DNA of 64,000 bases from Streptomyces sp. ALI-76-A (GTDB lineage Bacteria > Actinomycetota > Actinomycetes > Streptomycetales > Streptomycetaceae). The stretch's first letter is position 1, and the number at the start of each line of letters is the position of its first letter. The translations under genes and the position numbers were made by a program. The notes below the pieces were generated by a model. That model was given only the letters and a program-made list of their open reading frames with translations. It was not told where the DNA came from and did no database searches. The stretch lies in the NCBI RefSeq assembly GCF_030287445.1, contig NZ_JASVWB010000002.1, forward strand, positions 6,944,001 through 7,008,000, given 5' to 3'. Positions 60,789 to 64,000 of the stretch are shown here, piece after piece.

Positions 60789-62270
60789 TCAGCGGTAGCC
60801 GGCGGCGACGATGTTGGCTTGTACCGCGTTCTCGGTCGCGTCGGACGGGTATCCGGACACCATCGCGCCCTCGTAGAAGGTGCCGGCGCTGAGGTTCGCG
60901 CCGCCGCCGGGCTTGCAGCAGTCACCACCGCTGCCGAGGATGATGGCGCCCTGCTTCTTCATGGGGCTGTAGCCGGGCGGAAGCGCGCCGTCCCAGAGCG
61001 TGGTCAGGCTTCCGCTCTGGCCGTTGCCACCCTTGAGCGCGAAACGGCTCGTCCCGTTGTTCTTCAACATCGCCGTCACGAACTTGCTGGTGAAGGCCCG
61101 CTGGTTCGGGTTCCAGGTCTGGCTGCCACCGGAGTAGAGCCCCCATTCGAGATCGGCCTGGACCCATGGGCCGGAACCGGCGCACCCGCCGAACCAGCAC
61201 TGGGTGCTGAAATTGATCGCGTCCATCGCCCCGGCCGCGTCGGCCGCTCGGGTCGTCTCACTGTTGCCGTAGTCGAAGCAGCAGCCGCCGTTGACATGGG
61301 TGCCGCTGGCCACCATGTACATGCCTTCGGGGGCGCTGCCGGTCGGCACGCCGGTCAGGTGGCCGTCCCGCCAGTAGCTGTTGCCGGGGTTGATGTAGAG
61401 CGAGTAGGCCTTGCTGCCGCCGACCGCCAGCGACTCCGACGTCGCGATCGCCGGGCGGCTCTGGGGGGAGCCGGGAACCACACTCGATCCCTGGTACCAC
61501 AGGTCGTTCCCACGGCCGGACTGGTCGTAGACGACGGTGATGACACAGGTGGTCCCCGCGCAGAACGAGTCCTGCGTCGTCGCGTCGGCGGTGCCGCCCG
61601 CGCTCAGGACGCCGATGTTCCGGGTCGTGCTGTCGGACGAGCGCCGGACCTGGTAGAGGTTGCCGTCGTAGGTGCCGTAGAGCGCTCGTACGGTGCTGTG
61701 GGCGGCGATGCAGGGGGTGCCGCCCGAGGCGTAGATGTCGCACGTGCCCGCGCCGCCCGGCACCGGCGGGGTCGGCGAGTTCCACTGCTGGTTGGTGCCG
61801 CCGTGGCAGGACCAGAGGGTGATCCTGGTGCCGTTGGCGGTGCCGCCGGCGTTGGCGTCGAGGCACAGTCCGGAATGGACGCCGGTGATGGTGCCGTTGG
61901 GGTTGACGTTCCACTGCTGGTTGTTCTGGCCGTTGCAGTCCCAGATGATGACCGGGGTGCCGTTGGTGGTGCCGCGTCCGCTGGCGTCGAGGCACTTGTC
62001 GCCGGAGACGGTCAGTTGTTTGCCGGCGGTGTAGGTCCAGGTCTGGCCGGCCGCGCCGGTGCAGTCCCCGAGTTGGGTCTGGGTGCCGTTGGTGGTGCCG
62101 GCGCCGGGGACGGTCAGGCAGCGGCCGGACGGCGCGCCCACGATGGGGGCGCTCTGCCCGGGCTCGATCGGCGCCGCCACCGCGGTGGCGCCGACGGCGA
62201 CAAGCACCAGGGCGGTGCCCAGCGCGGACAGCCGTCCGTACCGGCGGGGCCGAGGTATCCGAAACACCAT
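60789..62270 (-). CDS. Alpha-L-arabinofuranosidase B (GH54) with N-terminal ricin-B domain
   Basis: A 493-aa secreted enzyme: signal peptide about 1-33, ricin-B lectin about 42-165 (three QxW repeats), short Pro-rich linker, and GH54 catalytic domain from CDIYASGGTPCIAAHSTVRAL to the end. WVQADLEWGLYSGG carries the likely nucleophile Glu and ILGSGGDCCKPGGG the acid/base Asp by family pattern. It should remove arabinose side chains from arabinoxylan. Note the lectin is N-terminal here, C-terminal in the neighbours. ATG has AGGAACCG upstream; ends 29 nt before the esterase start. Confidence 0.92.
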   Translation of the reverse strand: MVFRIPRPRRYGRLSALGTALVLVAVGATAVAAPIEPGQSAPIVGAPSGRCLTVPGAGTTNGTQTQLGDCTGAAGQTWTYTAGKQLTVSGDKCLDASGRGTTNGTPVIIWDCNGQNNQQWNVNPNGTITGVHSGLCLDANAGGTANGTRITLWSCHGGTNQQWNSPTPPVPGGAGTCDIYASGGTPCIAAHSTVRALYGTYDGNLYQVRRSSDSTTRNIGVLSAGGTADATTQDSFCAGTTCVITVVYDQSGRGNDLWYQGSSVVPGSPQSRPAIATSESLAVGGSKAYSLYINPGNSYWRDGHLTGVPTGSAPEGMYMVASGTHVNGGCCFDYGNSETTRAADAAGAMDAINFSTQCWFGGCAGSGPWVQADLEWGLYSGGSQTWNPNQRAFTSKFVTAMLKNNGTSRFALKGGNGQSGSLTTLWDGALPPGYSPMKKQGAIILGSGGDCCKPGGGANLSAGTFYEGAMVSGYPSDATENAVQANIVAAGYR

Positions 62271-62296
62271 GACGGTTCCTCACCTGTTCGTAGGGA

Positions 62297-62330
62297 GGGC
62301 TGCCCGGCGCGCGACCGCGCCGGGCAGCCC
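62297..62330. terminator. Hairpin terminator after the gene ending at 62342
   Basis: GGGCTGCCCGGCGCG (62297-62311) pairs perfectly with CGCGCCGGGCAGCCC (62316-62330), a 15-bp stem with a CGAC loop, 12 nt past the minus-strand stop. Confidence 0.88.
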
Positions 62331-62341
62331 GTCCGGACGGG

Positions 62342-64000
62342 CTATACGGCGGTGAACCGCCACTGTTGGTTGGTGCCGCCGTGGCAGCTCCATTGCAGGA
62401 GTCGTGCGCCGTCGGCCGTCGAGCCGCCGTTGACGTCGACGCACAGTCCACTGGGGACGCTCTTCATCGTGTACACGCCCGCCGTGGTCGACGGGGTGAC
62501 GAGGAACTTCTGCGGGTTGCCGTTGTCGCAGGCGGACTGCTGCAGGAACGCGCCCTGGGCGGTGGACCCGCCTGTGACGGCGAGGCACTTGTCGCTGTGC
62601 GCCGCCTTCAGGTAGACGGCGCCGCCACCGGCGTCGACGGCCTGCCACTTCTGGTTGTCGGCGCCGGTGGCCGGCCACTGGACGATCTGGGCGCCGTCAG
62701 CGGTCGAGGCGCCGTTGACGTCCACGAACTTGCCGCTGTGCTGCGCTGCGACCGTCCAGGTCCGACCGGCCACGCCACCGCCGCCGCTGCCCGGTTCGCC
62801 GACCCCGTTGCCGCCGAAGGTGAGCGAGTCGAGGTCGAACCAGTTGTTCGAGGTGCCCTTGAACACCAGGTAGAGCGCGTGCGAGCCGGCGAGATCGGCG
62901 GTGTTCACCGCCGACGTGGACTGGTAGGTGTTCCAGCCGCCGGTGCTGGGCACCGGTGTCGTGGCCAGGAGTGTGCCGGTCGGGGAGTCGGCGCGCAGTT
63001 CGATCGATCCGCCGCCGCTCGGCGACGACAGGCGGTAGCGCACGCTCGTGACACCCGACAGGCTCATCGGTTTGAACGCGATCCAGTCGCCGTCGGAGAT
63101 GTTGCCGACCCGCTTGCCGCTCTCCGCGCCGGCCTGCTCGACGACCTGCACACCCGACTGGTCCGTGTAGAACTCCGCCTGCTTGTGCTTGGGCTGGAGG
63201 ATCGCTTGGGCGTAGCCGGTGAGCGGGGCCGCACCGCCGGGACCGCCGTCATCGGTGTAGCGGGCGTTGAGGACGTAGTACAGGTTGGCGCCGTCGGGGT
63301 GCCCGCCCAGCAGCGTCGTGTCGATGGTGCCCGAGCACCCCGGATGGTCCGTGGTCTCGTGCTGGTGGTCGTCGTGGCCGAGGGCGGGGTTGACGAACAC
63401 CTTGGCACAGTCGACGGGCGCGCCGCCGGGGTTTGAGACGGACACCTTGTACGGGACGCGGTCGCCGAAGTCCAGCATCCCGCCGTTGGTCGGAATCGTG
63501 AGGGTGACGACCGGTGCGGTGTTGCCCACGGTGATCGGCACGTTGGCGAAGGCCGTCTTTCCGGTGTTGTCGGTGACCTTGAGCTGGGCGGTGTAGTTGC
63601 CGTTGGCGGTGTAGGTGTGTGACGGGTTGGCCGCCGTGGACGTGGTGCCGTCACCGAACGTCCAGTGGTAGTTGAGCGAGCTGCCGGGATCCGGGTCCGT
63701 GGACCCGGCGCTGCTGAACTGCACGTTCAGCGGCGCGTCCCCGTTGGTGGGCGTGCCGGTGGCTTTGGCGATCGGCGACCGTCCGCCGTGGTTGTAGTCG
63801 ATGCGGTAGAGCCCCGAGTCGTTGTTGCCACCGGAGAAGTTGTTGCCCCATTCGAGCAGGTACAGCGAGCCGTCGGGCCCGAACTCCATGTCCATCGGCT
63901 TGAGGAACTTGGCGGCGGGCATGAAGGAGTTGGTCCGGGTGACCGCGGTCGCGGAGTCGAAGTGGACCTCCTTGACGGTGTGGCGCGACCACTCGTAGAA
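62342..64000 (-). CDS. Secreted PQQ-type dehydrogenase-like protein, C-terminal part, with PKD, CBM6 and ricin-B domains (5' end outside window)
   Basis: The frame is open to the end of the window; about 552 residues are present. Order: propeller end (FGPDGSLYLLEWGNNFSGG, SGLYRIDYNHGG), PKD domain (NYHWTFGDGTTSTAANPSHT), linker with DCAKVFVNPALGHDDHQHET, CBM6-like domain (DWIAFKPMSLSG, ALYLVFKG) and ricin-B (GKFVDVNGASTADG, three QxW-like repeats ending NQQWRF). It is a diverged paralogue of the protein at 54313 with the same module order, and its lectin is not part of the near-identical pair. The N-terminus may carry a ThuA-like domain, but that is outside the window. Confidence 0.87.
   Translation of the reverse strand, partial: FYEWSRHTVKEVHFDSATAVTRTNSFMPAAKFLKPMDMEFGPDGSLYLLEWGNNFSGGNNDSGLYRIDYNHGGRSPIAKATGTPTNGDAPLNVQFSSAGSTDPDPGSSLNYHWTFGDGTTSTAANPSHTYTANGNYTAQLKVTDNTGKTAFANVPITVGNTAPVVTLTIPTNGGMLDFGDRVPYKVSVSNPGGAPVDCAKVFVNPALGHDDHQHETTDHPGCSGTIDTTLLGGHPDGANLYYVLNARYTDDGGPGGAAPLTGYAQAILQPKHKQAEFYTDQSGVQVVEQAGAESGKRVGNISDGDWIAFKPMSLSGVTSVRYRLSSPSGGGSIELRADSPTGTLLATTPVPSTGGWNTYQSTSAVNTADLAGSHALYLVFKGTSNNWFDLDSLTFGGNGVGEPGSGGGGVAGRTWTVAAQHSGKFVDVNGASTADGAQIVQWPATGADNQKWQAVDAGGGAVYLKAAHSDKCLAVTGGSTAQGAFLQQSACDNGNPQKFLVTPSTTAGVYTMKSVPSGLCVDVNGGSTADGARLLQWSCHGGTNQQWRFTAV

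Overview
The window is a high-GC actinobacterial chromosome segment, almost certainly Streptomyces: GC-rich third codon positions, many GTG starts, ATGA and GTGA stop/start overlaps, Streptomyces-type families (DUF5955, DUF6304, HxlR, NIS siderophore synthetases) and a gene order I recall as resembling the S. coelicolor SCO6201 to SCO6263 region (memory, not a search). No rRNA, tRNA, CRISPR or intact insertion sequence was seen.

Layout. 0-8 kb: end of glyoxylate carboligase (gcl), tartronate semialdehyde reductase (glxR) and hydroxypyruvate isomerase (hyi), a two-gene thiamine-binding-like/HTH unit, then the operon uraD-uraH-uricase-8-oxoguanine deaminase. 8-18 kb: thioesterase, phosphatase, alanine-type aminotransferase with a divergent HxlR regulator, a von Willebrand A membrane pair, two divergent NIS siderophore synthetases and a 430-bp noncoding repeat field. 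18-25 kb: complete urea ABC transporter urtABCDE with a divergent MarR regulator and a signal-less UrtA-like protein. 25-31 kb: carboxylate-amine ligase, possible 33-aa peptide, glutamine amidotransferase, S9 peptidase. 31-39.4 kb: HipA-like kinase with a SelW-like protein, malate synthase, a MocA-like nucleotidyltransferase, the IclR regulator AllR, allantoinase and allantoicase. 39.4-48 kb: SDR and RibD-like enzymes, a two-component system, a Gfo/Idh oxidoreductase with a GntR regulator, and a ROK kinase. 48-53.3 kb: SNF2 helicase plus SWIM zinc-finger protein. 53.3-54.3 kb: a decayed 1-kb scar. 54.3-64 kb: secreted carbohydrate-active proteins, all but one fragment carrying ricin-B lectin domains.

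How the genes fit. The backbone is purine and ureide salvage: oxidised guanine is deaminated, urate goes through 5-hydroxyisourate and OHCU to allantoin, allantoinase and allantoicase release urea and ureidoglycolate, urea can be captured by Urt, and glyoxylate is consumed by Gcl/Hyi/GlxR and malate synthase. Upstream of allR/allB, aceB and hyi the same 15-bp palindrome TTCC-N7-GGAA recurs, next to a second palindrome (TTCAAC-N5-GTTGAA) at allB and aceB. The second palindrome also precedes the uricase operon. I read this as a composite operator of one regulon, most likely controlled by AllR.

The least explained parts are the ligase/peptide/amidotransferase/peptidase unit at 25.4-30.9 kb, the orphan pair of siderophore synthetases, the cytoplasmic UrtA-like protein, and the secreted ThuA/DUF1080/PQQ-dehydrogenase-like unit with two nearly identical lectin domains.
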